Part shown: positions 18,757 to 28,888 of the stretch, piece after piece
How positions within the stretch are numbered: the first letter of the stretch is position 1
Layout of the letters: each line of letters begins with the position of its first letter
Assembly (NCBI RefSeq): GCF_900168055.1
Contig: NZ_FUYS01000015.1
Span: 1 to 64,000 of the forward strand
Direction of reading: 5' to 3'
Length of the DNA: 64,000 nucleotides
DNA from: Parapedobacter luteus
Lineage (GTDB): Bacteria > Bacteroidota > Bacteroidia > Sphingobacteriales > Sphingobacteriaceae
Position numbers and translations under genes: made by a program
The notes under the pieces: model-generated
The model's database searches: none
Seen by the model: only the letters and a program-made list of their open reading frames with translations
Told to the model about the DNA's origin: nothing

Positions 18757-19736
18757 GTGCAAAGCATAACGAAACTAGGGATATTTACATCGGGTGGCGA
18801 TGCGCCGGGCATGAATGCTTGTATTCGTGCCGCGGTCCGCACAGCATTACACGCCGGCAAATCCGTGGTTGGTATTTACCAGGGTTACCAAGGAATGATT
18901 GAGGCCAATTTCCACGAGATGAACAGCCGTTCGGTGAGCAACATCATTCAGTTGGGCGGTACTATCCTGAAGACCGCGAGATGCAAAGCTTTTCATACGG
19001 CGGAAGGCAGGCAAAAAGCGTATGACAACATCAAGGCAGTGGGCATTGATGGCCTCATTGCGATTGGCGGAGACGGAACCTTTACCGGCGCCGAAATTTT
19101 TTCTCGCGAACATAACATTCCGGTGGTTTGTATTCCGGGAACCATTGATAACGACCTTTACGGTTCAGACTTCACACTTGGCTATGATACGGCCACCAAT
19201 ACGGTCATTGAAGCCATCGATAAAATACGGGACACCGCTGCTTCCCACGACCGGCTCTTTTTTGTAGAAGTAATGGGACGTGACTCCGGCTGCATCGCCT
19301 TGAATGCCGGTATTGCCGGCGGGGCTGAAGCGATACTACTGCCAGAGAAAGCTACCGGCATCGAAGAACTTTGCAACCAACTGGAAAGCGCCGCTAAAAG
19401 CAAAAAATCATCCACGATAGTAATCGTTGCAGAAGGAGAAGAAAACGGGGGCGCTTATAATGTCGCAAAGGAAGTTAAGGCACGGTTCAACTTTTACGAC
19501 ACCAAAGTTACCATTCTGGGCCACCTTCAGCGGGGCGGATCCCCCAGCAGCTTTGACAGGGTGTTGGCCAGCCGGTTGGGTTTTGCCGCCGTGCGCCACC
19601 TACTCTCGGGCAAGACACGCATCATGGTGGGCATCCGAGGAAACGAGATCCAAACCACTCCACTTGAAGAAGTGCTGAACAAGAAAGTGTTCAAACTGAG
19701 CGAAGATATGCTTGAAATGATGGAAGTGTTATCAAT

Positions 19737-19740
<4 letters not shown>
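18757..19740 (+). CDS. pfkA: ATP-dependent 6-phosphofructokinase
   Basis: Phosphorylates fructose 6-phosphate to the 1,6-bisphosphate, the committed step of glycolysis. 327 residues, typical PfkA length. The nucleotide loop SGGDAPGMNA (12-21), GGDGTFTGA, the catalytic PGTIDNDLYG (the TIDND Asp is the base) and the substrate/effector segments MGRDSGCIAL and HLQRGGSPSSFDR are intact; the Gly following GGD in GGDGT is typical of ATP use. The start is GTG at 18757; no in-frame ATG exists upstream. The stop overlaps the next start (ATGA). Confidence 0.95.
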
Positions 19741-21583
<1,843 letters not shown>

Positions 21584-21600
21584 CCCCCACCCCCACCATA

Positions 21601-21638
21601 AAAGAAAGGCCCCTGTTTATCATGGGCCTTTTCTTTTT
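21601..21638. terminator. Bidirectional terminator between gapA and mnmA
   Basis: GAAAGGCCC (21604-21612) and GGGCCTTTTC (21624-21633) form a long stem, followed by TTTTT on the plus strand; the A-rich left flank supplies T residues for the opposite direction. It can end both gapA and the convergent mnmA. Confidence 0.85.
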
Positions 21639-21674
21639 CCCTATAGTCGGTGATGGCGGTACTTGCAGCACCGA

Positions 21675-22763
21675 TTACATCAGAAAACCGCCGCCAAGCA
21701 AGTCATTACCTTCATAAAACACCGCCGACTGGCCAGGAGCAATACCTTTTACCGCGTGGTGAAAATCCACTTTAACATTACCTGCTTCCTGCACAATTGT
21801 ACTGGTCATGCCGGCGTCCTTATAACGTATTTTGGTAATGGCTTCCATCGGCTTTTCAATCGTTGCATATTTCACCAGGTTTACATTTTTCACATAAGCT
21901 TCACGGCGTTCCAATTCGTGCTCATCGCCCAACACCACGGTGTTGCTTTCAGGGCGTATTTCGATCACAAAGACAGGACGTCCCAACGCTATACCTAACC
22001 CCTTACGTTGGCCAATGGTGTAATAGGGATACCCTTGGTGTTGGCCTACCACCGTGCCGTCCGTCAGCACAAAATGCCCGTTACCGATGCGATCGTCGAT
22101 ATCGTTCACGCGGTGGCGCAGGAAAGCCCGGTAATCATTATCGGGCACAAAACAGATTTCATAGCTTTCGGACTTGTTGGCAAGCTCCAGCTGTCCCATT
22201 TCCGCAGCCATCTGCCGTATCTCTGCTTTCGTGTAGCTACCCAACGGAAATTGGGTACGGGCAAGGTTTTCCTGTGACACCCCCCAAAGCACATACGATT
22301 GATCTTTATGAACATCCCGGCCTTTGGAAATCACATAGCGGCCGTTGTCCTGTTGGCGGATATTGGCATAGTGCCCTGTCGCGATAAACTCGCAATCCAG
22401 CTTATCGGCCCGCTTGAGCAAGGCCTCCCATTTTATATGGGTGTTGCAAAGCACGCAAGGGTTTGGCGTCCGCCCTGCAAGGTATTCATCGACGAAGTTA
22501 TCAATGACAAAATCACCAAATTCGCTACGGATATCCAATATATAGTGTGGAAAACCGTATGATACAGCCAATGCCCTTGCGTCATTAATACTATCGAGGC
22601 TACAGCACCCGGTCTCTTTAGATGAACTACCCGACGAGGCGTAATCCCAGGTCTTCATCGTCAACCCGATGACTTCATATCCTTGTTCATGAAGCATTAC
22701 GGCGGCGACCGAACTATCCACCCCTCCACTCATAGCAACTAATACTCGTCCTCTTTTACTCAT
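21675..22763 (-). CDS. mnmA: tRNA-specific 2-thiouridylase
   Basis: Adds sulfur to uridine 34 of Lys, Glu and Gln tRNAs. 362 residues. The ATP PP-loop is SGGVDSSV (12-19), the catalytic cysteines lie in NPCVLCN and YEICFVPD, and the C-terminal barrel domain has RPVFVIEIRPESN. A -7 box TATCTTTG (22789-22782) lies about 20 bases upstream of the ATG on the minus strand, without a clear -33 box. It appears to be a single-gene unit, ending at the terminator shared with gapA. Confidence 0.96.
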   Translation of the reverse strand: MSKRGRVLVAMSGGVDSSVAAVMLHEQGYEVIGLTMKTWDYASSGSSSKETGCCSLDSINDARALAVSYGFPHYILDIRSEFGDFVIDNFVDEYLAGRTPNPCVLCNTHIKWEALLKRADKLDCEFIATGHYANIRQQDNGRYVISKGRDVHKDQSYVLWGVSQENLARTQFPLGSYTKAEIRQMAAEMGQLELANKSESYEICFVPDNDYRAFLRHRVNDIDDRIGNGHFVLTDGTVVGQHQGYPYYTIGQRKGLGIALGRPVFVIEIRPESNTVVLGDEHELERREAYVKNVNLVKYATIEKPMEAITKIRYKDAGMTSTIVQEAGNVKVDFHHAVKGIAPGQSAVFYEGNDLLGGGFLM

Positions 22764-22884
22764 TTCTGGTATTTAAAGATGCAAAGATAGGGCAATTTCC
22801 CTTACGGTATGTTTTGGTCTTGTCATTTTATCCCCAACACTATCAGCTGCTTGCCGCGAGAGACCTAATATTTTTCAAAAAAAG

Positions 22885-22915
22885 TTTTCATAAATGAAAA
22901 AAGGCGCTACATTTG
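22885..22915 (+). promoter_or_regulatory. Promoter of tRNA-Phe
   Basis: TTTT (22885-22888), a weak -33 box, precedes TACATTTG (22908-22915) by 19 bases. The -7 box matches TAnnTTTG and lies 36 bases before the mature tRNA. Confidence 0.6.
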
Positions 22916-22951
22916 CAGTCCCAAAACAACGGTAACGTTGCTTAGCGGAAA

Positions 22952-23024
22952 GGTACCATAGCTCAGTTGGTAGAGCAAAGGACTGAAAATCCTTGTGTCG
23001 CTGGTTCGATTCCAGCTGGTACCA
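22952..23024 (+). tRNA. tRNA-Phe (anticodon GAA)
   Basis: 73-nt cloverleaf with acceptor GGTACCA/TGGTACC, D-arm GCTCAGTTGGTAGAGC, anticodon stem GGACT/AATCC-type arm with loop CTGAAAA (anticodon GAA), and T-arm GCTGGTTCGATTCCAGC. Discriminator A73; a full CCA is not encoded. A terminator follows immediately. Confidence 0.96.
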
Positions 23025-23025
23025 C

Positions 23026-23062
23026 AAAAAGCCCCTTGTACAGATTGTATGAGGGGTTTTTT
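23026..23062 (+). terminator. Terminator of tRNA-Phe
   Basis: AAAAAGCCCCT and GAGGGGTTTTTT pair with one bulged base, and six T follow the stem. It begins two bases after the tRNA. Confidence 0.85.
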
Positions 23063-23234
23063 GCTTTTTACGTTGTCGGTTTGATGAAGTGCGCCCTGTT
23101 TCCGGCAATATTCCGTAACTTTTGATCGAGGTCGTGAGGCTGTTAATTTTAACCACTGAAATCCTGTCACGTATTCCGGGCACAGTCGGAACGAACAGGC
23201 CAAAACAAAATTTACGGCGCTTTTCAACAAATGA

Positions 23235-23265
23235 TTTGCATCATCGATAAAAAAAGCTATTTTTG
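23235..23265 (+). promoter_or_regulatory. Promoter of tRNA-Val
   Basis: TTTG (23235-23238), 19-base spacer, TATTTTTG (23258-23265). This is a full match to TTTG-N19-TAnnTTTG, and the expected start lies a few bases before the tRNA. Confidence 0.8.
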
Positions 23266-23274
23266 TGCCACCAG

Positions 23275-23352
23275 GGGAAATTAGCTCAGTTGGTTCAGAG
23301 CACTACCTCGACAAGGTAGGGGTCACAGGTTCGAGCCCTGTATTTCCCACCA
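23275..23352 (+). tRNA. tRNA-Val (anticodon GAC), CCA encoded
   Basis: Cloverleaf with acceptor GGGAAAT/ATTTCCC, D-arm GCTCAGTTGGTTCAGAGC, anticodon stem CTACC/GGTAG with loop TCGACAA (anticodon GAC), and T-arm ACAGGTTCGAGCCCTGT. The mature body is 75 nt (to 23349) and CCA is encoded at 23350-23352. Position 33 is C instead of the near-universal U. Confidence 0.92.
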
Positions 23353-23403
23353 CCGCCTCGGCTTCATGGCCGAGTTTTTTGTGTCCTGGGCGGGCTATCT
23401 TTC

Positions 23404-23437
23404 CTTGCAGGTTATTCACTGTTTTTCCGTACCTTTG
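23404..23437 (+). promoter_or_regulatory. Candidate promoter of mtaB
   Basis: TTG (23405-23407) precedes TACCTTTG (23430-23437) by 22 bases. The -7 box ends only nine bases before the mtaB ATG, so the transcript would have an extremely short leader. Confidence 0.5.
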
Positions 23438-23446
23438 CCCCTCGAA

Positions 23447-24766
23447 ATGAGTAAAAAAGTAGCCTTCTATACATTGGGGTGCAAGCTGAATTTTTCAGAA
23501 ACCTCTTCCATTGGCCGTATTTTCCAACAAGCCGGATACGAGACTACGCCCTTCAACAGCGCAGCGGATATCTATGTCATCAATACATGCTCGGTCACCG
23601 AAAATGCCGACCGGAAATGCAGGAAAGTGGTTAAAGAAGCGCTCAATCACTCGCCGAATGCTTACATCGTGGTCGTAGGGTGTTATGCCCAGCTGAAGCC
23701 CCGTGAGATTACCGAAATACCAGGTGTGGATATGGTATTGGGTGCCGCAGAAAAGTTCAATATCGTACAGCACATCAACGATTTAACTAAACAACCTAAG
23801 GCAATTATATACAACGCACCTATCGCAGATACCAATCAGTTTGTTCCCGCATTTTCCATAGGCGACCGTACGCGTACGTTCCTGAAGGTCCAGGATGGAT
23901 GCGATTATTCCTGTACCTTTTGCACCATTCCATTAGCCCGGGGCGCCAGTCGTAGCGGCACCATCACGGACCTGGTAAAACAAGCAGCGGAAATTGCCGC
24001 ATCCGGAGTAAGGGAAATTGTACTTACCGGTGTCAACATCGGCGATTTTGGTATTCGGAACGGCAAGCGGGAAGACCGATTCTTTGACCTCATCAAGGCA
24101 CTTGACGCGGTCGAAGGCATAGATCGGTTCCGTATTTCTTCCATCGAACCCAATCTACTCAGTGATGAAATCATCGAGTACGTTTCGCAATCGGCACGGT
24201 TCGTTCCCCACTTCCATATCCCCTTGCAGTCCGGATCCAACAAGGTATTGGCAATGATGCGCAGGCGCTACCGCCGGGAACTGTATGCCAGCCGAATAGC
24301 AAAAATCAAGGAATTGATGCCCGACTGTTGTGTCGGCGTGGATGTTATCGTCGGATTTCCAGGTGAAACGAAGGAAGATTTTCTCGACACTTACCACTTC
24401 CTCAACAATCTGGATGTCTCTTACTTGCATGTATTCACCTATTCGGAACGTGAAAATACCATAGCATCACAAATGGAAGGGGCCGTTCCGGGTGCACAAC
24501 GTGGCGAACGCAGCAAAATGCTGCATATCCTTTCGGAGAAAAAACGTCGGGCTTTTTATCAATCCCAGCTGGGCAAAGCAGGTGAAGTCTTGTTCGAAGG
24601 TGATGTCAAAGACGGTTACATGCAAGGCTTCAGCCGGAATTATGTAAAGGTACGTACCCCCTATGATCCCTTGTTGGTAAACGAGCTTGTCCCTGTCAGG
24701 TTTTCGGAGATTGCGCCGGGCGGAGATATGGAAGTAGAAGCGTTACCTGAATTGCTTCCCCACTAA
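23447..24766 (+). CDS. mtaB: tRNA (N6-threonylcarbamoyladenosine-37) methylthiotransferase MtaB
   Basis: Radical-SAM enzyme that methylthiolates t6A37 to ms2t6A in tRNAs. 439 residues. The N-terminal UPF0004 domain carries three cluster cysteines (TLGCKLN, INTCSVT, VGCYAQL); the radical-SAM cluster motif is CDYSCTFC; a C-terminal TRAM-like region follows (VLFEGDVKDGYMQGFSRNY). GCKLN instead of the MiaB-type motif supports MtaB. The ATG at 23447 was chosen because upstream in-frame codons overlap the promoter and the tRNA region. The stop overlaps the convergent mlaD stop (CTAA). Confidence 0.93.
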   Translation: MSKKVAFYTLGCKLNFSETSSIGRIFQQAGYETTPFNSAADIYVINTCSVTENADRKCRKVVKEALNHSPNAYIVVVGCYAQLKPREITEIPGVDMVLGAAEKFNIVQHINDLTKQPKAIIYNAPIADTNQFVPAFSIGDRTRTFLKVQDGCDYSCTFCTIPLARGASRSGTITDLVKQAAEIAASGVREIVLTGVNIGDFGIRNGKREDRFFDLIKALDAVEGIDRFRISSIEPNLLSDEIIEYVSQSARFVPHFHIPLQSGSNKVLAMMRRRYRRELYASRIAKIKELMPDCCVGVDVIVGFPGETKEDFLDTYHFLNNLDVSYLHVFTYSERENTIASQMEGAVPGAQRGERSKMLHILSEKKRRAFYQSQLGKAGEVLFEGDVKDGYMQGFSRNYVKVRTPYDPLLVNELVPVRFSEIAPGGDMEVEALPELLPH

Positions 24767-25752
24767 TCATTCTCCCCTGCATTTTTTGCCGCTTCACGCG
24801 CTTGCCTGCGGAAAAAACCCCTGAATAAAAAATTGTGCTGCAGGGCTTCCATGTTTTGATCGAGTTTCTCCGTGCTTTGCTCTAAATTCTGCAAGGTCTG
24901 GCGAATCGTCTCCGCTGCTTCCGGATCGTTCAGCAACACCCCCACGGCATTATCTTTATCATCCAGCTTGCCGGCAGTTTGGTTCAAATTGGTCACCAAG
25001 GCCGAGGCAGTCTGGGTGATGCCCTCCAACTGCGCAACTGCGGATTGCAGGCTGCCGTAGACAACCGTATCGGTAAGCAAATCATTGATGAGTGTCCCTT
25101 CCTGGTTGAGCTTTGCCGTCAGCTGGTTAAGTGCCTGCGACGCCTTTGCAGTGTTTGCCGTTGTCTGATTGAGGTTGGCAATCATTTGCTTGACATGGAT
25201 AGCCATCAACGAGTCCGTGAGCAACGTACCCACGGTACCTTCACCACGCGCAATACGCGCGCTCAGGTCTCCGAAATTCTTGGTAATCTCCACGAGGTTT
25301 TCATTGTTCACCTGCAACGTAGCCATCATGGCATCCAGGCCACCTGTCGGAGCCGCCTGCAGCTTGTCACCATCCTCAATAGCCGGCGCATCGCTGCTGC
25401 CGCCTTTTATCACGATCAATTTATTTCCAATGAAACTCTCGGAACCGATTTCCGCCAATGCGTCCTTGCGGATATACTGGCGCGAAGCTTCCTCAATGGC
25501 CATTGCGATTTCCACTTCTTTGAGGCTTTTAAACCGGATGCTCTTGATCGTTCCGATTTTCACCCCCGAAAACCAGACATTATTCCCAGCCTTCAGCCCG
25601 CTGACATCGCTAAATACAGTAGTCACGGTCACCGTCTTTGAAAAGCGGTTTTGTTGCCCGCCAAGCACCAGGATACCGGCCACCAATATGACCAGCCCAA
25701 CCAGCACGAACAGCCCCACGATTATTGAACGTCTATTTTCTGTAGCACTCAT
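24763..25752 (-). CDS. mlaD: MCE-family lipid-transport protein MlaD
   Basis: Periplasmic substrate-binding part of an Mla-type phospholipid transporter, anchored in the inner membrane. 329 residues: one N-terminal membrane helix (about 9-29), the MCE domain (about 38-118, with VSGLKAGNNVWFSGVKIG), then a long helical region with heptad-like Leu/Asn/Gln pattern that could form the hexamer's tunnel. It is the third gene of the mlaE-mlaF-mlaD operon; the gap to mlaF is two bases. Confidence 0.88.
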   Translation of the reverse strand: MSATENRRSIIVGLFVLVGLVILVAGILVLGGQQNRFSKTVTVTTVFSDVSGLKAGNNVWFSGVKIGTIKSIRFKSLKEVEIAMAIEEASRQYIRKDALAEIGSESFIGNKLIVIKGGSSDAPAIEDGDKLQAAPTGGLDAMMATLQVNNENLVEITKNFGDLSARIARGEGTVGTLLTDSLMAIHVKQMIANLNQTTANTAKASQALNQLTAKLNQEGTLINDLLTDTVVYGSLQSAVAQLEGITQTASALVTNLNQTAGKLDDKDNAVGVLLNDPEAAETIRQTLQNLEQSTEKLDQNMEALQHNFLFRGFFRRQAREAAKNAGEND

Positions 25753-25754
25753 AA

Positions 25755-26528
25755 TTATGTGATAAAATTATAGTCATGAAACGGCTTTACCCGTTCATCA
25801 TCTGTATCAAAAATCTCATCAAAACTTCCCTGCCGCTCAAACCTGCCGTCAAGCAGCATCACGATCCGGTCGCCCACGCTTTTGGCACAAGCCAGATCAT
25901 GCGTAATGATGATAGATGATGTTTTATATTTTTCCTGCACCTCGTTTATCAGTCCGTTGATCTCGATACATGTAATCGGGTCGAGCCCGGCAGTGGGCTC
26001 ATCATAAAGCATGATTTCAGGCCGGAGTATCAAAGTCCGTGCAATACCGATACGCTTCCGCTGCCCACCGGACAACTCCGAAGGCATTTGATTGATGGTG
26101 TTCAGCAACCCCACGGCATCCAGTACATCCTCCACCTCGTGATTAATTTCCGCCCTTGAAAGATGGCGCTTATTCCGCACCAACGGAAACTCCAGGTTTT
26201 CCCTGACGGTCATACTGTCGTACAACGCACTATTCTGGAAAGAAAAACCAATCTTCAGCCGGAGTTGCTGAAGCTCTTTTTCATTCAGTTCATCCACATG
26301 TTCGCCGAGGACTTCAATCGTGCCGCTGTCCGGTTTTAATAATCCGGATATCAATTTTATCAAAACAGATTTTCCCGTACCCGATCTCCCCAGTACCACC
26401 AAATTCTCGCCGTTGTGCAGCTTGAGGTCAACACCACGCAGCACGTGGTTTTCACCGAATGACTTACTGACATGCCGAACGGTGATCACCTCCGTATTAT
26501 AATCGATATGGCCGCCTGTCTTTAACAT
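25755..26528 (-). CDS. mlaF: ABC transporter ATP-binding protein MlaF
   Basis: ATPase of the Mla phospholipid transporter, 257 residues. Walker A GRSGTGKS, signature LSGGQRKRIGIAR, Walker B IMLYDEPTAGLDP and the H-loop IITHDL are all present and in order. I use the ATG at 26528 (MLKTGGHIDYNTEV); a longer frame upstream would run into mlaE. It sits two bases after mlaE and two before mlaD, so the three subunits are translated together. Confidence 0.93.
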   Translation of the reverse strand: MLKTGGHIDYNTEVITVRHVSKSFGENHVLRGVDLKLHNGENLVVLGRSGTGKSVLIKLISGLLKPDSGTIEVLGEHVDELNEKELQQLRLKIGFSFQNSALYDSMTVRENLEFPLVRNKRHLSRAEINHEVEDVLDAVGLLNTINQMPSELSGGQRKRIGIARTLILRPEIMLYDEPTAGLDPITCIEINGLINEVQEKYKTSSIIITHDLACAKSVGDRIVMLLDGRFERQGSFDEIFDTDDERVKPFHDYNFIT

Positions 26529-26530
26529 TG

Positions 26531-27292
26531 TTAAGCCCGCATTGCTTGAATAATCTGTACAATCAATATCTCTTCCACAAAGACCAAAAACATAGACATA
26601 ACCACCGCCCAATTGGCGGCCTTTCCTACCCCTTCGGTACCTTTGGAAGAATGATATCCTTGGTAACACCCTACAATCCCGATGGTAAACCCAAATACCA
26701 CAGCTTTAAGTACCAAGGAAAACACATCCAGGAATGTCACCGCATCAAACACCTGATCAAAATACACCCGGAAGCTGGTATTCTCATTTTGATTGACGCT
26801 CAGAAACGCTCCGAACAGCCCCACGGCTGCCGTATAAAAGGAAAGAATCGGGATGCTGATGGTTGTAGCCAACACCCGGCTCACCACCAGAAATTTAAAG
26901 GGGTTGGTTCCCGAAACCTCCATCGCATCAATCTGTTCGGTCACTTTCATGGACCCCAGCTCCGCTCCAATTTGTGACCCCACCTTTCCCGAAGCAATGA
27001 GTGCTGTCACCAGCGGCGCCAACGCACGGATAATCGCGATGGATATCAGCGCAGGCAGCCATGACGTTGCCCCGAATTCAGCCAATGACGGACGGGATTG
27101 ATTGGTAAACACCACACCCGTGATGAAGCCCGTAAGTGATATCAGCGGTAATGACTTCCATCCCACCACATAACATTGCCTGACAATTTCTTTAAACTCG
27201 TAGGGAGGCATAAATACTTCCCGGAAGAAACGCATGACAAACCGGTGGATGTTGGCCAGCTCGATCAGTATACGTTGTATGTTTTTTATCAT
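26531..27292 (-). CDS. mlaE: Mla-type ABC transporter permease MlaE
   Basis: Inner-membrane permease of the phospholipid transporter, 253 residues with about five hydrophobic segments. The family block around ALAPLVTALIASGKVGSQIG, then ELGSMKVTEQIDAMEVSG, is well conserved. First gene of mlaEFD. On the minus strand a -7 box TAAGTTTG (27324-27317) lies 25 bases upstream, without a clear -33 element. No separate mlaB or mlaC gene is seen, which is common in Bacteroidota. Confidence 0.93.
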   Translation of the reverse strand: MIKNIQRILIELANIHRFVMRFFREVFMPPYEFKEIVRQCYVVGWKSLPLISLTGFITGVVFTNQSRPSLAEFGATSWLPALISIAIIRALAPLVTALIASGKVGSQIGAELGSMKVTEQIDAMEVSGTNPFKFLVVSRVLATTISIPILSFYTAAVGLFGAFLSVNQNENTSFRVYFDQVFDAVTFLDVFSLVLKAVVFGFTIGIVGCYQGYHSSKGTEGVGKAANWAVVMSMFLVFVEEILIVQIIQAMRA

Positions 27293-27494
27293 CGGGAGCT
27301 CTCGCAGTTAAGGCTGCAAACTTAGATAAAATGCCTTTAATTTCCTTATATTAACGTATATTTCCATAAAATGTTCGTAAAAAAGCCAATCGTAACAATT
27401 ATGCGGATAGCCCCATGCCGTTAAACCATTGGCGCTTTTGCACAGTCATACCACCAGAAACGAACAAAGTGTTGTACATTTAATCCAGCATGCC

Positions 27495-28796
27495 ATGAAA
27501 ACGTTAAAGAAAACCGGACTATCATTACTCGCTGCATTGGCATTTGTAGCCTTGGCAGCATTGAACACCGTGAAGGCTCAGCCCGGTATGAGCGTTTCGT
27601 TCCAATTATTCTATGACGAGCTTGCACCATATGGGGAGTGGATAAACGACCCAGAGCACGGATATGTCTGGCTGCCAAATGCCGAGCCCGGTTTTCAGCC
27701 CTATGCCACCAATGGCCATTGGGTAATGACTACCTATGGGAATACCTGGGTCTCCAACTATGCCTGGGGATGGGCGCCGTTTCATTACGGACGTTGGCTA
27801 TATACCGATTATTACGGTTGGGCATGGGTGCCTGGCTATGAGTGGGGCCCCGCCTGGGTAAGTTGGCGAAGCGGCGGCGGCTACTATGGCTGGGCACCCT
27901 TAGGCCCCCGTATGACCATCAGTGTCCATGTGGGCATACCGCACCGTCATTGGGTGTTTGTGCCTCAGCGGTATATAACCAGTCCACGCATCTATAGCTA
28001 TTACGTACCCTATCGAAATCGTGTGACCATCTATAACCGTACGACCATCATCAACAACACTTACGTGTACAACAATCGCACTTATGTGAGCGGCCCAGGT
28101 CGCGGCGAAATTGAGCGCGTCACCCGCAGCAGGGTTGCCGTCCGGGAGATCAATAATGCTTCTCGGCCAGGGAGAGCTGCGGTAAGCAGCCGTACGGTGA
28201 GCATCTACCGTCCGGAAGTAGACCGTAGCACACGCACCTCGGCAAGACCCTCCCGTGTAGCAGACGCCACGGCGGTACGGACAGCCAGTACCCGCAGCAA
28301 TGGTCGAAGCGAAGCGTCGGCATCCCGTAGCTCGGTGGCACCAGAAAGAAACGGTTCAAGCCGCAACTCCGGTACATCGAGCGGCAGGAACACGACGTCC
28401 GCCAGCGCTGGCGCTGCAAATCGCGGGTCGGCTGTAGCGCCCGCACGTTCAGCTGAGCGGACACGCGAAGCTTCACGCGCAAGCAGCACAAGCAGCCAGG
28501 CGACAAGAAGCTCGGGCCAACGCGAAGCGGCAACAAGCGCTCGTCCAGCTAACCGCTCGTCTGCCGGCACAGGTAGCCAAGTTTCAAACCGGGCACAGGC
28601 CACACCTGCACGTACCGGTGAAAGCAACTCCGTATCCCGGACACAAAGCAGTACCTCCAGCCGGAATGGCGCCGTGTCGTCACGCGCAACGTCTCGGCCA
28701 AGCGTATCTACACGCCAAAAAACAGAGCGAAACAACGGTGCCACCCAAAGCCGGGCATCCGAACGCGGAAACTCCTCCGGACGCGGCAGGGGATAA
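27495..28796 (+). CDS. Secreted aromatic-repeat protein with a basic Ser/Arg/Thr-rich tail (DUF6600-like)
   Basis: 433 residues, function unknown. A signal peptide (about 1-28, ending KAQ-PGM) is followed by a Trp/Tyr/Gly-rich domain (about 30-150) with repeated WVPGYEWGPAWVSW-like and GYYGWAPLG segments, as in DUF6600 proteins. From about residue 205 to the end the chain is low-complexity, rich in Ser, Arg, Ala and Thr and almost without acidic clusters, ending RGNSSGRGRG. The tail is likely disordered and strongly positive, suited to binding nucleic acid or acidic polysaccharide outside the cell; this is inference. ATG at 27495 begins the signal peptide. Confidence 0.75.
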   Translation: MKTLKKTGLSLLAALAFVALAALNTVKAQPGMSVSFQLFYDELAPYGEWINDPEHGYVWLPNAEPGFQPYATNGHWVMTTYGNTWVSNYAWGWAPFHYGRWLYTDYYGWAWVPGYEWGPAWVSWRSGGGYYGWAPLGPRMTISVHVGIPHRHWVFVPQRYITSPRIYSYYVPYRNRVTIYNRTTIINNTYVYNNRTYVSGPGRGEIERVTRSRVAVREINNASRPGRAAVSSRTVSIYRPEVDRSTRTSARPSRVADATAVRTASTRSNGRSEASASRSSVAPERNGSSRNSGTSSGRNTTSASAGAANRGSAVAPARSAERTREASRASSTSSQATRSSGQREAATSARPANRSSAGTGSQVSNRAQATPARTGESNSVSRTQSSTSSRNGAVSSRATSRPSVSTRQKTERNNGATQSRASERGNSSGRGRG

Positions 28797-28816
28797 AGCA
28801 TGGATTTTTTTAGCTT

Positions 28817-28843
28817 GAGAAAGGAGGTCACCCCTCCTTTCTC
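28817..28843 (+). terminator. Hairpin after the basic-tail protein gene, probable terminator
   Basis: A perfect 11-bp stem, GAGAAAGGAGG/CCTCCTTTCTC, with a five-base loop begins 20 bases after the stop. Only a weak T-tract follows (CCATTTAAAT), so termination may be partial. Confidence 0.6.
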
Positions 28844-28855
28844 CATTTAAATACC

Positions 28856-28863
28856 TACCTTTG
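28856..28863 (+). promoter_or_regulatory. Candidate -7 box of the SGNH hydrolase gene
   Basis: TACCTTTG matches TAnnTTTG and ends 25 bases before the ATG. No good -33 box was found. Confidence 0.4.
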
Positions 28864-28888
28864 AAACCATCAAACCATTATTGACCAT

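Noticed and set aside
23265-23450. A 61-codon frame over tRNA-Val reading ...HYLDKVGVTGSSPV...
   Set aside because: It is the translated tRNA gene itself; peptides of this kind are a known false annotation of tRNA-Val/Leu genes.
26529-26669. Extended N-terminus of MlaF upstream of 26528
   Set aside because: It would overlap mlaE by about 140 bases and lacks ABC-protein similarity; the ATG at 26528 fits the operon spacing.
28205-28846. A 213-codon minus-strand frame opposite the basic tail of the secreted protein
   Set aside because: The low-complexity tail leaves the opposite strand open by composition; no family similarity, and it runs through the terminator hairpin.
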